Shown here one piece after another: positions 7,961 through 17,609 of a stretch of 64,000 nt of DNA (positions are counted from its first letter, which is position 1; each line of letters starts with the position of its first letter). The notes beneath the pieces were generated by a model. That model had not been told where the DNA came from. It searched no databases and saw nothing but the letters and a program-made list of their open reading frames with translations. Source of the DNA: Collinsella sp. (GTDB lineage: Bacteria; Actinomycetota; Coriobacteriia; Coriobacteriales; Coriobacteriaceae); assembly GCA_018382295.1 (NCBI GenBank), contig JAGZQF010000003.1, positions 1 through 64,000 on the forward strand, read 5' to 3'. The translations under genes were made by a program, and so were the position numbers.

Positions 7961-10099
7961 ATGGAGGTGCTGGTTGTTGGCAACACCGCATATGTTGACG
8001 ATGACTTTTGTGCCAAGGCGTTCCCCGGGGACCATGTCCAGGTCGTCGCTGCCGCGGAAGCGCGCCGCGATGAGTCATCACCCCATGCCTCGTGGAAAGA
8101 GCTTCTGCAACACCTGGATCAGGCCTACGAGTTCGACCGCGTGGTCTACCTATCCAATTACCTTACCCCGCATACCGATACCGTGGGCGATATCGAGCTG
8201 CTGCGCACGGTCTTTCGTGCGTGCGCGGGTCGCCGGGTCCAACTGCTGTATGTAGCGGGGCCCGCGGGTGCCGAGGGTGCCGCCGATGCCGCGGGGCGAA
8301 CGGGCAAGGGCATTATCGCGCACGCAGCCAACGACCTGTGCCGCTACTACGCTGCTCGCGAGGGCGTTCAGACCAAGATCCTGCGCGTGCCGTTCCTGTA
8401 TACCGCGTCTGCCACGCTGGAGGACCCGTTTTTGGTGCCGCTGTTCGACGCGTGCTCAACTGGATCGGTCGCTCTGCAGGGCGCGCAGGATGCGGCGTTT
8501 CCCCTGCTGTGTGCCGAGGAGCTTGCGGTGCTGGTGCGCCGCATCTTCGATAGCTGGGATGGTAACTTCGAGACGCTCGACGTTGCCGATACCTTCCATC
8601 ACACGGCGGGTGAGGTGGGCGAGGCTCTCAAGGCGCTGTTCCTAGGGCTCTCGGTTGCCTATGGCGATTCTGCCGGCTACGCCATGCCCGTCAGCGACAT
8701 CGTTCGCGTTCGTTATGGTTGGTTTCAGCGCTACGACCTGATGCGCGATCTTTCGACCATTCAGGCGCGTTGGGATGCCGGTCGCGCGAAGAAGGTCAAC
8801 CCCTTGCGTGCCGCCATCGACCGCATCCAGATGCGCTCGCTGCCCATCAAATGCCTGGAGACGGGGGTTGCCTGGGTTCTGTTCGAGGTGCTGGAGCATC
8901 TGTTCTCACAATCGGCCCAGCTCAACGTGCTCGATTATCGCCTGCTCTACGTGGTGTTGATCGGCACGCTGTATGGCTTGGACTTTGGCCTGGTTGCGGC
9001 GCTGCTGGCGTCGGTGGGTTTGGCCGCGAGCTACTTTACTCAGTACGGCTATACCTTCCAGGGCCTGTTCTACGAGCCGTCCAACTGGCTGCCGTTTATT
9101 GCGTACTTTGTTGTGGGTGCCGTGTGCGGCTATGTCCAGCTGCGCAACAGCGAAGCCATTAGGGCGGAGCGCGATCAAAACGAGCTCGTGCGCAACCGCA
9201 ATACGTTCCTTACGCAGCTCTACCACGACGCGATCGAGGACAAGCGCGCGTACAGGCGCCAGATCGTGGGTCGCCACGACAGCTTTGGCAAGATCTTTGC
9301 CGTGACGCAGGAGCTCGATGTGCTCAACCCTCGCGACATCTATCGCAAGTGCTGCGAGCTTCTGGGTGAGATCCTCGAGAACGATTCGGTGGCGATCTAC
9401 CATGTTTCGGGCGGGGCATTTGCACGCCTGGTGGCAGCAAGTCCCGCGATTGCCGAAGATGCCGCACGCTCGCTCACGCTTGAGCAGCTTGCACCTCTTT
9501 TGGGCGACGGGGGTCGTTCGAACCTGTGGGTGAACCGCGAGCTGACGCCGGGACTTCCCATGTTTGGATACACGATCGAGCGCGACGGGGCACCCGCCGT
9601 GTTGATCTTTGTGCGTAGTGCGGCCGAAAACCAAATGACCCTCTATTATCAAAATCTGTTCCGCATCTTGTGCGGGCTGGTCGAAAGCGCGCTGGGCCGT
9701 GCTTTTGACTATGAGGCGGTGGCGCAGGATAAACGCTGCGTTGGCGGCACTTGCGTGCTCAAGCAGGCTGCCTTTGGCCAAGAGCTCGCGGCGGAGCAAG
9801 CGCTGGCAGATAACAAGATGGGGAGTTTTTTGCTCCTGCGCGTGGTACCGGGCGTGGAGCCTGTCGGCGAGCTGGTAGGCGCAATTGGGTCGGCAATCCG
9901 CGAGAGCGACGCGGCGGGCTTGGTCGACGGCGACGTGCTCTATCTGCTTATGCGCCAGGCAAAGGCGTGCGATCTGCCCATTATCCGCGAGCGCCTGAGC
10001 GCAAAGCGGATTGCGGTGGAGCCCGTCGACGGCGAGGACATCGTGGCGCTGCTGCAGCACATCTCTTACACCGGTGACGGTGAGGGGGATGGCGCTTGA
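7961..10099 (+). CDS. pelD: PelD-like c-di-GMP receptor with degenerate SDR N-terminus
   Basis: ATG 7961 after GGGGAGGGG; 712 residues. Residues 1-270 have an extended-SDR (sugar epimerase-like) layout, but VVGNTAY replaces the GxxGxxG nucleotide motif and no YxxxK pair is seen, so it is probably not catalytic. Residues ~298-395 hold membrane helices, then a coiled coil (to ~440), a GAF domain (~445-590) and a degenerate GGDEF (~600-700). R647-E-S-D650 followed after exactly five residues by DGDVL (656-660) places an intact RxxD I-site before a non-catalytic GGDEF, as in PelD of Pseudomonas. PelD binds c-di-GMP and switches on Pel polysaccharide synthesis and export at the inner membrane. First gene of an eight-gene overlapping operon; its stop overlaps the pelE start. 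Confidence 0.85.
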   Translation: MEVLVVGNTAYVDDDFCAKAFPGDHVQVVAAAEARRDESSPHASWKELLQHLDQAYEFDRVVYLSNYLTPHTDTVGDIELLRTVFRACAGRRVQLLYVAGPAGAEGAADAAGRTGKGIIAHAANDLCRYYAAREGVQTKILRVPFLYTASATLEDPFLVPLFDACSTGSVALQGAQDAAFPLLCAEELAVLVRRIFDSWDGNFETLDVADTFHHTAGEVGEALKALFLGLSVAYGDSAGYAMPVSDIVRVRYGWFQRYDLMRDLSTIQARWDAGRAKKVNPLRAAIDRIQMRSLPIKCLETGVAWVLFEVLEHLFSQSAQLNVLDYRLLYVVLIGTLYGLDFGLVAALLASVGLAASYFTQYGYTFQGLFYEPSNWLPFIAYFVVGAVCGYVQLRNSEAIRAERDQNELVRNRNTFLTQLYHDAIEDKRAYRRQIVGRHDSFGKIFAVTQELDVLNPRDIYRKCCELLGEILENDSVAIYHVSGGAFARLVAASPAIAEDAARSLTLEQLAPLLGDGGRSNLWVNRELTPGLPMFGYTIERDGAPAVLIFVRSAAENQMTLYYQNLFRILCGLVESALGRAFDYEAVAQDKRCVGGTCVLKQAAFGQELAAEQALADNKMGSFLLLRVVPGVEPVGELVGAIGSAIRESDAAGLVDGDVLYLLMRQAKACDLPIIRERLSAKRIAVEPVDGEDIVALLQHISYTGDGEGDGA

Positions 10100-11001
10100 T
10101 CTCGCTTGTCGTTGCTGCCGTCTTGCTGCTGATTCATGCGCTGGTTTGCCTGATGCTGTGGACGCTCATGAAGCTGGGCCTGCTGCCGGTGCGCGGACAC
10201 ATGCTGGCTGTGATAGTGCTGGTGTCGCTGTGGGGCCCGTTGCTGGTGGTTCTGCTATCGGTCCGCAGCGCGGTGTTTTGCGAGGGGCTGAAAGAGTCTG
10301 CGCTGGAGTCGCTGCGCTTCAACGACGACCTGCATCGCAGCATCTTGGTGCACGACCGTGACGCCGATGCAGGCGTGGTCCCGCTCGAGGAGGCGCTCAT
10401 CGTCAACGACCCGGCATACCGGCGCCGTCTAATGCTTTCCATGCTCACCGAGGAGCCCGACGCGTACCTGGCGCAGCTACAGGCGGCTAAGCTTAACGAC
10501 GACGTTGAGGTGGCGCACTATGCCGCGACGGCGGTGGCGCAGATCTCCAAGGAGTCCGACCTTAAACTGCAGCAGCTGGAGCGTGCCTTCAAGACGGACC
10601 CGAGCGCGCAAAACCTCAACGAATACTGCGATTTTCTTGGTGAATACTTGGGCTCGGGTTTGGCTGAGGGGCGCGTGGCTCAGATTCAGCGCCAACAGTA
10701 CGCGCGCCTGCTTGCGCGTCGCTGCGAGCGCGAGGACACCTTTGAGCTGCGCATTCGATATGCGACGGCGCTGGCCGATGTCGGACAGATCGACGAGGCG
10801 CAGGCCGTGATCGACCAGCTGGTGTTCGACGTGCCCGAGGAGCAGGAGGTTTGGATGCTTTGCCTGCGCCTGGCCGTGATGCGCCGCGACGGTGACGAGG
10901 TTCACCGTGTGACCGATGCGATTGACAAGCAACATGTGTATTTGAGCGCCGACAACCGCGAAAAGTTGGCGTTTTGGCGCGACGGGGAGGAGGCCAGATG
11001 A
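10096..11001 (+). CDS. pelE: PelE-like membrane protein with helical repeats
   Basis: TTG start inside a TTGA overlap with pelD. The 301-residue product begins with two membrane helices (about residues 3-25 and 33-55), then a cytoplasmic or extracytoplasmic helical region that reads as TPR-like repeats (paired helices with Ala/Leu/Tyr spacing, for example residues 130-290). In Pel systems PelE forms the membrane complex with PelD, PelF and PelG. Identity rests on this architecture and on its position between pelD and the deacetylase gene, because sequence conservation of PelE is low. Confidence 0.75.
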   Translation: MISLVVAAVLLLIHALVCLMLWTLMKLGLLPVRGHMLAVIVLVSLWGPLLVVLLSVRSAVFCEGLKESALESLRFNDDLHRSILVHDRDADAGVVPLEEALIVNDPAYRRRLMLSMLTEEPDAYLAQLQAAKLNDDVEVAHYAATAVAQISKESDLKLQQLERAFKTDPSAQNLNEYCDFLGEYLGSGLAEGRVAQIQRQQYARLLARRCEREDTFELRIRYATALADVGQIDEAQAVIDQLVFDVPEEQEVWMLCLRLAVMRRDGDEVHRVTDAIDKQHVYLSADNREKLAFWRDGEEAR

Positions 11002-12878
11002 GCGTGGTGCAACATATCCGCGACCGTGCGGGCCGCTTTCGTTGGATGGGACTGTTTGTAGTGTGGGCGGTCTTTATTGCCATGGCCGCCGTGCTGCTGG
11101 TGGAGCGTGCCGGCGTGCAGTACAGTGCGGGCCAGCATAAGCTGGGAATGCTTGCCGCCAACGATGCGGTGCCTGCCTCCTCGGCAATCTTTGGCCAAAA
11201 GCCCACATGCCTGGTCATTACCGATTCCGATCAAGCTGGCGTCGAGGACGTAAAGGAACAGTTCGACCAGATTTTGCTGGACATGAAGATCGCGCACCGC
11301 GACGTGGACCTTGCCCTGGATGGTGCGGATGCCATTCCCTCGCTGACCTCCTTCGATCGCGTGATTGTGCTTATGCCCTCGCTTGACGGACTGGGTACGC
11401 ATCTGACCGATCTGATGAGTTGGGTGAGTGCGGGCGGCTCACTCATGCTGGGCATGACGCCAGATAACTCGAACTGCCTGCAGGCTATTGCTTCCAAGCT
11501 TGGGATCGAATCGGCCGGATATGACTATGCGACAGCCGAAAGTATCGTTCCGAGCGAGGACTTTATGCTGGGCGGGGGAGAGCGCTACGAGTTCTCAGAC
11601 CCCTTCGATTCTTCGCTTTCGGTTTCATTGCGCGAAACGGCGCACGTCTGGGCTAAGACCGGCGATGCGGGCACGCCGCTCATTTGGTCTAACGATTGCG
11701 GCAGTGGTCACACCGTGGTGTGCAACATTGGCATTTACGACAAGGTCATGCGTGGGTTCTATGCTTCGGCCATAAGCTTGCTGGGTGATGCCACTGCCTA
11801 TCCGGTCATCAACAGCGCCGTGTTCTATTTGGACGACTTTCCTAGCCCCGTGCCCTCGGGCGATGGTACTTATATCAAGCGTGACTACGGCCTTTCCATT
11901 GCGGATTTTTACACCAAGGTCTGGTGGCCCGATCTGCAAAAGCTCGCGCAAAAATACGGCATTCGCTATACCGGCGTGATGATCGAAAACTACGAGGACG
12001 CGGTCAACCAGACCGAGCCCGCGCGCCAACCCGATACCACGCAGTTCCTCTATTTTGGCGGCATGCTGCTGCAGATGGGCGGAGAGCTGGGCTTTCACGG
12101 CTACAACCATCAACCGCTCGCGCTCTGGGACATCGACTACGGCACTTTGTACGACTACAAGACGTGGAAGAACAAAGAGACGCTCGTCGCTTCGCTCAAC
12201 GAACTTATCGCGTTTCAGGACGAGGTCCTGTCCAACGCTCATGGCTCGGTTTACGTGCCGCCGTCGAATATCCTTTCGGCCCGCGCGCGCAAGCTCATCG
12301 GCACCGACGTTCCGCGCATTAAGACCATTGCCAGTACGTATTTTGAGGATGGCACCGACCTGCCGTACGTGCAGGAGTTTGGCGTGGCGAGCGATGGCAT
12401 TGTGGAGCAGCCACGTATTGTTTCGGGCGGCATGGTCGACGATTCCTATATGCGCCTGGCAGCCGTGTCCGAGCTCAACATGCACTACGTGAGCACGCAC
12501 TTTATGCACCCGGACGACCTGCTCGATCCCGATCGCGGCGCCAAGGATGGCTGGGAAGTCTACAAGGGCGGCCTGACCGACTACCTGGACTGGCTTACCA
12601 AGTCTGCGCCCGACCTGCGCCGCCAGACCGGCTCGGATTGCTCGGGCGCCATTCAGCGCTTTTCGTCGGTTACGGTGAGCTTGGATACCAGTGCGGATGC
12701 CTGGACGCTCAGCCTGGGCAATTTCCACGACGAGGCTTGGCTCATGTTCCGCGCCAACGACGGCGAGCCGGGCGCAGTCACGGGTGGCGAGATTACGCAT
12801 CTGACGGGCGACCTGTACCTGATCAAGGCCACGGACAAGACGGTGACCATTGCGCGCAAGGAGGGTAGCGACAAATGA
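10998..12878 (+). CDS. pelA: PelA-type polysaccharide deacetylase (Gram-positive PelA-DA)
   Basis: The start is ATG 10998, overlapping the pelE stop as ATGA, with GGAGGAGG upstream. The 626-residue product has one N-terminal membrane anchor (about residues 15-38) and a large extracytoplasmic part. D279-D280 in FYLDDFPSP and H367-x3-H371 in FHGYNHQP match the Asp plus HxxxH metal and catalytic layout of deacetylases, and a later block HFMHPDD follows. It should partly remove N-acetyl groups from the Pel polymer at the cell surface, which gives the polymer positive charge. The glycoside-hydrolase domain found in Pseudomonas PelA is absent, as in the Gram-positive pelDEADAFG clusters. The first ~240 residues form a Rossmann-like region of unclear role. 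Confidence 0.75.
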   Translation: MSVVQHIRDRAGRFRWMGLFVVWAVFIAMAAVLLVERAGVQYSAGQHKLGMLAANDAVPASSAIFGQKPTCLVITDSDQAGVEDVKEQFDQILLDMKIAHRDVDLALDGADAIPSLTSFDRVIVLMPSLDGLGTHLTDLMSWVSAGGSLMLGMTPDNSNCLQAIASKLGIESAGYDYATAESIVPSEDFMLGGGERYEFSDPFDSSLSVSLRETAHVWAKTGDAGTPLIWSNDCGSGHTVVCNIGIYDKVMRGFYASAISLLGDATAYPVINSAVFYLDDFPSPVPSGDGTYIKRDYGLSIADFYTKVWWPDLQKLAQKYGIRYTGVMIENYEDAVNQTEPARQPDTTQFLYFGGMLLQMGGELGFHGYNHQPLALWDIDYGTLYDYKTWKNKETLVASLNELIAFQDEVLSNAHGSVYVPPSNILSARARKLIGTDVPRIKTIASTYFEDGTDLPYVQEFGVASDGIVEQPRIVSGGMVDDSYMRLAAVSELNMHYVSTHFMHPDDLLDPDRGAKDGWEVYKGGLTDYLDWLTKSAPDLRRQTGSDCSGAIQRFSSVTVSLDTSADAWTLSLGNFHDEAWLMFRANDGEPGAVTGGEITHLTGDLYLIKATDKTVTIARKEGSDK

Positions 12879-14302
12879 GAATCTGCTTGGTACTCGAGGG
12901 TTGCTACCCCTATGTACACGGCGGCGTATCCACCTGGATGCACGGCTACATTACGGCCATGCCCGAGCACGAGTTCGTGCTGTGGGTGATTGGCGCGCAT
13001 GCTGCCGACCGCGGCAAGTTTGTCTACGAGCTGCCCGGCAACGTGGTCGAGGTGCACGAGGTGTTCCTGGACGATGCCCTGCGGCTTTCGGGTGAGCAGC
13101 ACGAAGCCAGTTTTAACGACCGTGAGCGCGAGGCGCTACGCCGCCTGGTGTCGCTCTCCAATCCGGATTGGGACGTGCTGTTCGACATTTTCCAGCGCCG
13201 TCGCGTGCATCCGCTCTCGTTTTTGCAGAGCCGCACGTTTATGGATATCTTTCGCGACGTGTGCCTGGCCGAGTATCCCTACACGCCCTTTGCCGATGCA
13301 TTCCACACCATGCGCTCCATGTTGCTGCCCGTGCTCTACCTGTTGGGCAGCGAGGTGCCGGTGGCAGATGTGTACCATGCCATCTCGACCGGCTACGGTG
13401 GCCTGCTCGCCTGCCTGGGCTCAAGCGTTCACCATGCGCCGGTGCTGCTGACCGAGCATGGCATCTATACCCGCGAGCGCGAGGAAGAGATCATTCGCGC
13501 CGATTGGGTGGTGCCGTCGTTTAAGGACCGCTGGATTCGCTTTTTCTACCTGCTTTCGGAGGAGATCTACCGCCGCGTCTTCCGCGTGACGAGTTTGTTC
13601 CATAACGCCCGCAAGACGCAGATTGATATGGGCTGCGATGCGGACAAATGCCTGGTCATCCCCAACGGCATTCAGTTCGACCGCTTTAAGGACATTCCCT
13701 TAAAGCCCGATGACGGCTGGGTGGACATTGGCGCGGTGGTGCGCCTGGCGCCCATCAAGGACGTCAAGACTATGATCTATGCCTTCTTTGAGCTGCACGA
13801 GCGACTGCCCAAGGTGCGCCTGCACATCATGGGCGGCGTGGACGACGAAGAGTACGGCGCCGAGTGCCACGCGCTGGTCGATACCCTGGGCGTGCGCGAC
13901 CTGATCTTTACCGGTCGCGTCAACGTGGTCGAGTACATGGAAAAGCTCGACTTTACTATTTTAACGAGCATCTCCGAGGGCCAGCCGCTCAGCGTGCTGG
14001 AGTCGCTTGCCGCGCGCCGTCCCTGCGTGACGACCGAGGTGGGCTGCTGCCGTGAGCTGCTCGAAGGCGCTCCGGGTGACGACTTTGGCGTGGCGGGATT
14101 TGTGACGCCGCCCATGTATCGCAAGGGCTTGGCCGATGCCATGGAGCGCATGTGCGTGAGCCGCGCCCGTCGCATTGAGATGGGGGAGCGCGGGCAGCGT
14201 CGCGTTGCCACGTACTATTTGCACGAGCAGATGCTCGCCAACTATCGCGCGCTGTACGACGAGACGGCGTGTGCGTTTAACCTGCCCAGAGAGGGGGAGT
14301 AG
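12875..14302 (+). CDS. pelF: PelF-like glycosyltransferase (GT4)
   Basis: ATG 12875 overlaps the previous stop (ATGA). The 475-residue product starts MRICLVLEGCYPYVHGGVS, the PelF signature, and contains ADVYHAISTGYGG, LLTEHGIYTREREEE, VIPNGIQ and the retaining-GT4 E-x7-E block ISEGQPLSVLES. PelF polymerises UDP-GlcNAc or UDP-GalNAc derived sugars into Pel in the cytoplasm, feeding the PelD/E/G membrane complex. Length and motifs are typical and complete. Confidence 0.92.
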   Translation: MRICLVLEGCYPYVHGGVSTWMHGYITAMPEHEFVLWVIGAHAADRGKFVYELPGNVVEVHEVFLDDALRLSGEQHEASFNDREREALRRLVSLSNPDWDVLFDIFQRRRVHPLSFLQSRTFMDIFRDVCLAEYPYTPFADAFHTMRSMLLPVLYLLGSEVPVADVYHAISTGYGGLLACLGSSVHHAPVLLTEHGIYTREREEEIIRADWVVPSFKDRWIRFFYLLSEEIYRRVFRVTSLFHNARKTQIDMGCDADKCLVIPNGIQFDRFKDIPLKPDDGWVDIGAVVRLAPIKDVKTMIYAFFELHERLPKVRLHIMGGVDDEEYGAECHALVDTLGVRDLIFTGRVNVVEYMEKLDFTILTSISEGQPLSVLESLAARRPCVTTEVGCCRELLEGAPGDDFGVAGFVTPPMYRKGLADAMERMCVSRARRIEMGERGQRRVATYYLHEQMLANYRALYDETACAFNLPREGE

Positions 14303-14305
14303 CCG

Positions 14306-15850
14306 GTGGCCGGAATCGGTTTTGAGCTCAAGCGCCTGTTTAGGCGCAAGGGCCTGTTTGCCACGATGCGCGCTTACGGCTACGCCGGCATTGTGTGCAC
14401 GGGCCCGATGCTGTTGGGCGTGCTGCTCCAGGTGGGCATCTTGGTGCTGTGTGGTCTGTGGGGCGTGGGCCGTGCCAACCAGGATCTGCTGGTGTGCATG
14501 GTGACCTACACGCTGCTGGCGTCGCTTACGCTCACGAGCTTTTTCTCCATGCCGGTCACACGCTTTTTGGCTGACATGCTCTTTGCCGAGCGCGAGGATG
14601 AGATCTTGCCTTCGTTTTGGGGATCTAATGCCATCATGCTCGTTGCTGGCACCGTGCTCTACGGCGCCTTTTTGCTGTTCTCGGGCGCCACACTGCTGCA
14701 GGGACTGCTGTGCCTGTGGCTGTTCAACATTATGATCGTCAACTGGAACGGCATGAGCTACCTCACCGCCATCAAGGATTACCGCGGTATCCTGTGCAGC
14801 TTTGCGGCTGCCATTGGCGTCGCGTGCCTATGCGCCCTGGCCGCGCTGGCACTGGGGCTGCCGCCGGTCGAGGGCCTGTTGGCATCAATTGCTCTGGGCT
14901 ACGGCGTCATGCTTGCCTGGGACGTGGTTCTGCTATACCGGTATTTTCCTCAGAGCGACCGCAGCCCCTGGCTCTTTTTGCAGTGGCTCGATCAGTTTAT
15001 GCCGCTGGCGCTCACGGGCCTGTTAACCAATCTGGGGCTCTTTGCGCACCTGGTGATTATTTGGGCCGGTCCCATTGGCGTGCAGGTCAAGGGCTTCTTT
15101 TATGGTGCGCCCTACTACGATGTGCCGGCGCTCATCGCGTTTTTGACCATCCTGGTCACGACCGTCAACTTTGTGGTCTCGGTCGAGGTCAACTTCTATC
15201 CGCGCTATCGCGACTACTACAGCCTGTTCAACGACGGCGGCGTGGTGGGCGACATTGTGGTGGCCGAGGAGGAGATGCTCTCCACGCTTAACAGCGAACT
15301 GCGCTTTTGTGCGCTCAAGCAGCTGTTTGTGACCGCGGCGGTCATTTCGCTCGAGACCACGGTGCTGTCGGCCCTACCGTTGGGCTTTAACAACCTGATG
15401 CACGGGTATTTTCGCGCGCTGTGCGTGGGCTATGGCCTGTATGCCGTGGGTAATACGGTGATGCTCATCTTGCTGTACTTTACCGACTTTAAGGGGGCCG
15501 TGCTGGCTTCGGGCCTGTTTGCCGGTGTGGCCGGGCTGGCGACTGCTGTGTCGTTGCTTTTGCCGCAGCAGTTTTACGGCTTTGGCTTTTTGTTGGGTGC
15601 GGCGGTGTTTTTTATCGTGGCGCTGCTGCGGCTCGATACCTATACCGCTAACTTGCCGTATCGTATCCTGAGCCAGCAGCCCATTGTGGCGACCGACAAA
15701 ACGGGTTGCTTTACACACCTGGGCCGCTTGCTCGACCGTGCCGAGCAGCGCTATGAGGAAGGTCGCCATAAGGGTGAGCCGCATGGTGCGTTTGAGCGCG
15801 CAGTAGTTCACGTGTATCGCAACCATTGGGGAGGTTCTGATGACCGATAG
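14306..15850 (+). CDS. pelG: PelG-like polysaccharide transporter
   Basis: GTG start three bases after pelF. The 514-residue product begins MAGIGFELKRLF, the conserved cytoplasmic start of PelG, followed by about twelve membrane segments (for example around residues 25-48, 60-80, 110-135, 160-185 and 330-460). PelG belongs to the MOP/Wzx-type flippase-like family and is thought to move Pel across the membrane with PelD and PelE. Its last 11 bases overlap the next gene. Confidence 0.92.
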   Translation: MAGIGFELKRLFRRKGLFATMRAYGYAGIVCTGPMLLGVLLQVGILVLCGLWGVGRANQDLLVCMVTYTLLASLTLTSFFSMPVTRFLADMLFAEREDEILPSFWGSNAIMLVAGTVLYGAFLLFSGATLLQGLLCLWLFNIMIVNWNGMSYLTAIKDYRGILCSFAAAIGVACLCALAALALGLPPVEGLLASIALGYGVMLAWDVVLLYRYFPQSDRSPWLFLQWLDQFMPLALTGLLTNLGLFAHLVIIWAGPIGVQVKGFFYGAPYYDVPALIAFLTILVTTVNFVVSVEVNFYPRYRDYYSLFNDGGVVGDIVVAEEEMLSTLNSELRFCALKQLFVTAAVISLETTVLSALPLGFNNLMHGYFRALCVGYGLYAVGNTVMLILLYFTDFKGAVLASGLFAGVAGLATAVSLLLPQQFYGFGFLLGAAVFFIVALLRLDTYTANLPYRILSQQPIVATDKTGCFTHLGRLLDRAEQRYEEGRHKGEPHGAFERAVVHVYRNHWGGSDDR

Positions 15851-17609
15851 AATGATGTCCCGCCGTCGCCTGTTTGAGGCGGCTGCCGGTGCGCTGTTGC
15901 TTTCGGGCTGCTCGGTGCAGGAAGACTCCTCGACCAAAAAGGTCAAAAAGCAGGACAAGATTAAAAAGGCCGAGGCCTCCGATCAGTCCAAGCATCTTCG
16001 CGATAAAGATGAGCTGTACGAGGTCTACGACGACTCGGGTATTGTGACCATGTACCTGACGGTCTCACGCGGCAACAGCTCCGAGAACACCGACCACAGC
16101 TGGGCCGAGATCAACACGTACTCGGTGTATGACTATGCCGACATGGGCGTGACGCGCTATCAGGTAATGGGGCTTTTGCAGGCGGGCGACGAAGACGGCC
16201 CGGTGGCCGGCGAGGTTGGCTATGGCGAGGAAGCGCCCAATGCCACCGTGCAGGTGCGCGGTCAGACATCGAGCAACAACTCGCAAAAGAATTACAAGGT
16301 GGAGCTCAAAAAGGGCAAGGGTACCTGGCGCCAACAGCGCGCGATTGCGCTCAACAAGCACATGGGCGAGGGTATGCGTTTTCGCAACAAGATGGCCTAC
16401 GACCTTATTCGCGGGATTCCCCAGATGATGGGCCTGCGCACGCAGTTTGTGCATCTGTGGGTGTGCGACCAGACCGAAAAGTCCAACGACACCTTTGAGG
16501 ACTATGGCTTGTTTACGCAGGTGGAGCAGCTCAACAAGACGGCGCTTAAGGCACATGGCCTGGATAAGAACGGGCATCTGTACAAGGTGAACAGCTTCGA
16601 TTTCCATCGCTGCGAGGACACCATTAAGCTTGCTGACGACCCCGACTACAACCAGGCAAACTTTGAGGGCATGCTCGAGATTAAGGGCGATTCGGACCAC
16701 ACCAAGCTCATCGAGATGCTCGATGCGCTCAACGACGAATCGCAAAAGATCGATGACGTGCTCGGCACCTACTTTGATACCGAGAACCTGGTCTATTGGT
16801 TGGCGTTTCAGATCCTGACGGGCAACTGCGATACGCAGAACCGTAACTGCTATCTGTACAGCCCGCTTAACTCCAAGGTCTGGTATATCCTGGATTGGGA
16901 TAACGACGGCATGCTGCGTAAGCTTGAGCTGAGCCTGACGGGGTTCTCGGATTATGCGAGCTGGGAGCGCGGCGTAAGCAACTACTGGGGCAACGTGCTA
17001 TTCAATCGTGCGTTGCGCAGCAAGTCGTTCCGCAGCGAACTCGACCGTGCCGTCAAGGACTTGCGCTCGTATTTGACCGAGACTCGCCTGACCAAGATGA
17101 TCAAGCACTACCGCGAGGTGACTGAATCCCTGGTCTTTGCTTCGCCCGATATCGATAATCTGCCTGTCACCAAGGATCAATACGAGCAGATCGCCGCGGC
17201 GATTCCGGCCGAGATCGAAGAGAACTATAAGAGCTTCCGCGAGAGCTATAAAAAGCCCATGCCGTTCTACATCGGTGTGCCGCAGATTGATAACGGCAAG
17301 CTGCGCATTAACTGGGATGCGTCCTACGACTTTGAGGCGCGCGACATTCGCTACACCGTAGAGCTTGCGCTCGATTACGCCATTACTGACGTGATCTTTA
17401 AGGCCGAGGACGTGCTGCTGCCGGAGGTAACGTGCGATGCCCCCGATACCGGCCAGTATTTTGTGCGCGTGCGCGCCACCAACTCCGACGGCTTTACGCA
17501 AGATGCGTTTGACTACTATGTGACCGACGATGGCAAGCACTACGGCATGAAGTGTTTTTACGTGCAAGACGGCGGTAAGGTCGTGGAGGATACGTATGAG
17601 GAGGGCTAG
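15840..17609 (+). CDS. CotH-like kinase-fold lipoprotein
   Basis: ATG 15840 overlaps pelG by 11 bases. The 589-residue product has an N-terminal signal with a twin-arginine-like SRRRLFE (residues 7-13), a hydrophobic stretch and a lipobox LSGC with the acceptor Cys at 24, so it should be a surface lipoprotein. A Lys/Asp-rich linker follows, then a CotH domain (about 90-430: VRGQTSSNNSQKNYKVEL, NKMAYDLIRG, NRNCYLYSP, WYILDWDNDGML). The C-terminal ~100 residues resemble a fibronectin-type fold (YTVELALDY, ATNSDG). CotH of Bacillus is an atypical kinase that phosphorylates spore-coat proteins. Its target here is unknown; a role in modifying the Pel polymer or its anchoring is inference from the operon. 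Confidence 0.82.
   Translation: MTDRMMSRRRLFEAAAGALLLSGCSVQEDSSTKKVKKQDKIKKAEASDQSKHLRDKDELYEVYDDSGIVTMYLTVSRGNSSENTDHSWAEINTYSVYDYADMGVTRYQVMGLLQAGDEDGPVAGEVGYGEEAPNATVQVRGQTSSNNSQKNYKVELKKGKGTWRQQRAIALNKHMGEGMRFRNKMAYDLIRGIPQMMGLRTQFVHLWVCDQTEKSNDTFEDYGLFTQVEQLNKTALKAHGLDKNGHLYKVNSFDFHRCEDTIKLADDPDYNQANFEGMLEIKGDSDHTKLIEMLDALNDESQKIDDVLGTYFDTENLVYWLAFQILTGNCDTQNRNCYLYSPLNSKVWYILDWDNDGMLRKLELSLTGFSDYASWERGVSNYWGNVLFNRALRSKSFRSELDRAVKDLRSYLTETRLTKMIKHYREVTESLVFASPDIDNLPVTKDQYEQIAAAIPAEIEENYKSFRESYKKPMPFYIGVPQIDNGKLRINWDASYDFEARDIRYTVELALDYAITDVIFKAEDVLLPEVTCDAPDTGQYFVRVRATNSDGFTQDAFDYYVTDDGKHYGMKCFYVQDGGKVVEDTYEEG

Noticed and set aside
9899..9930. Active diguanylate cyclase in PelD
   Set aside because: The GGDEF signature reads DGDVL, so only the c-di-GMP binding I-site remains.
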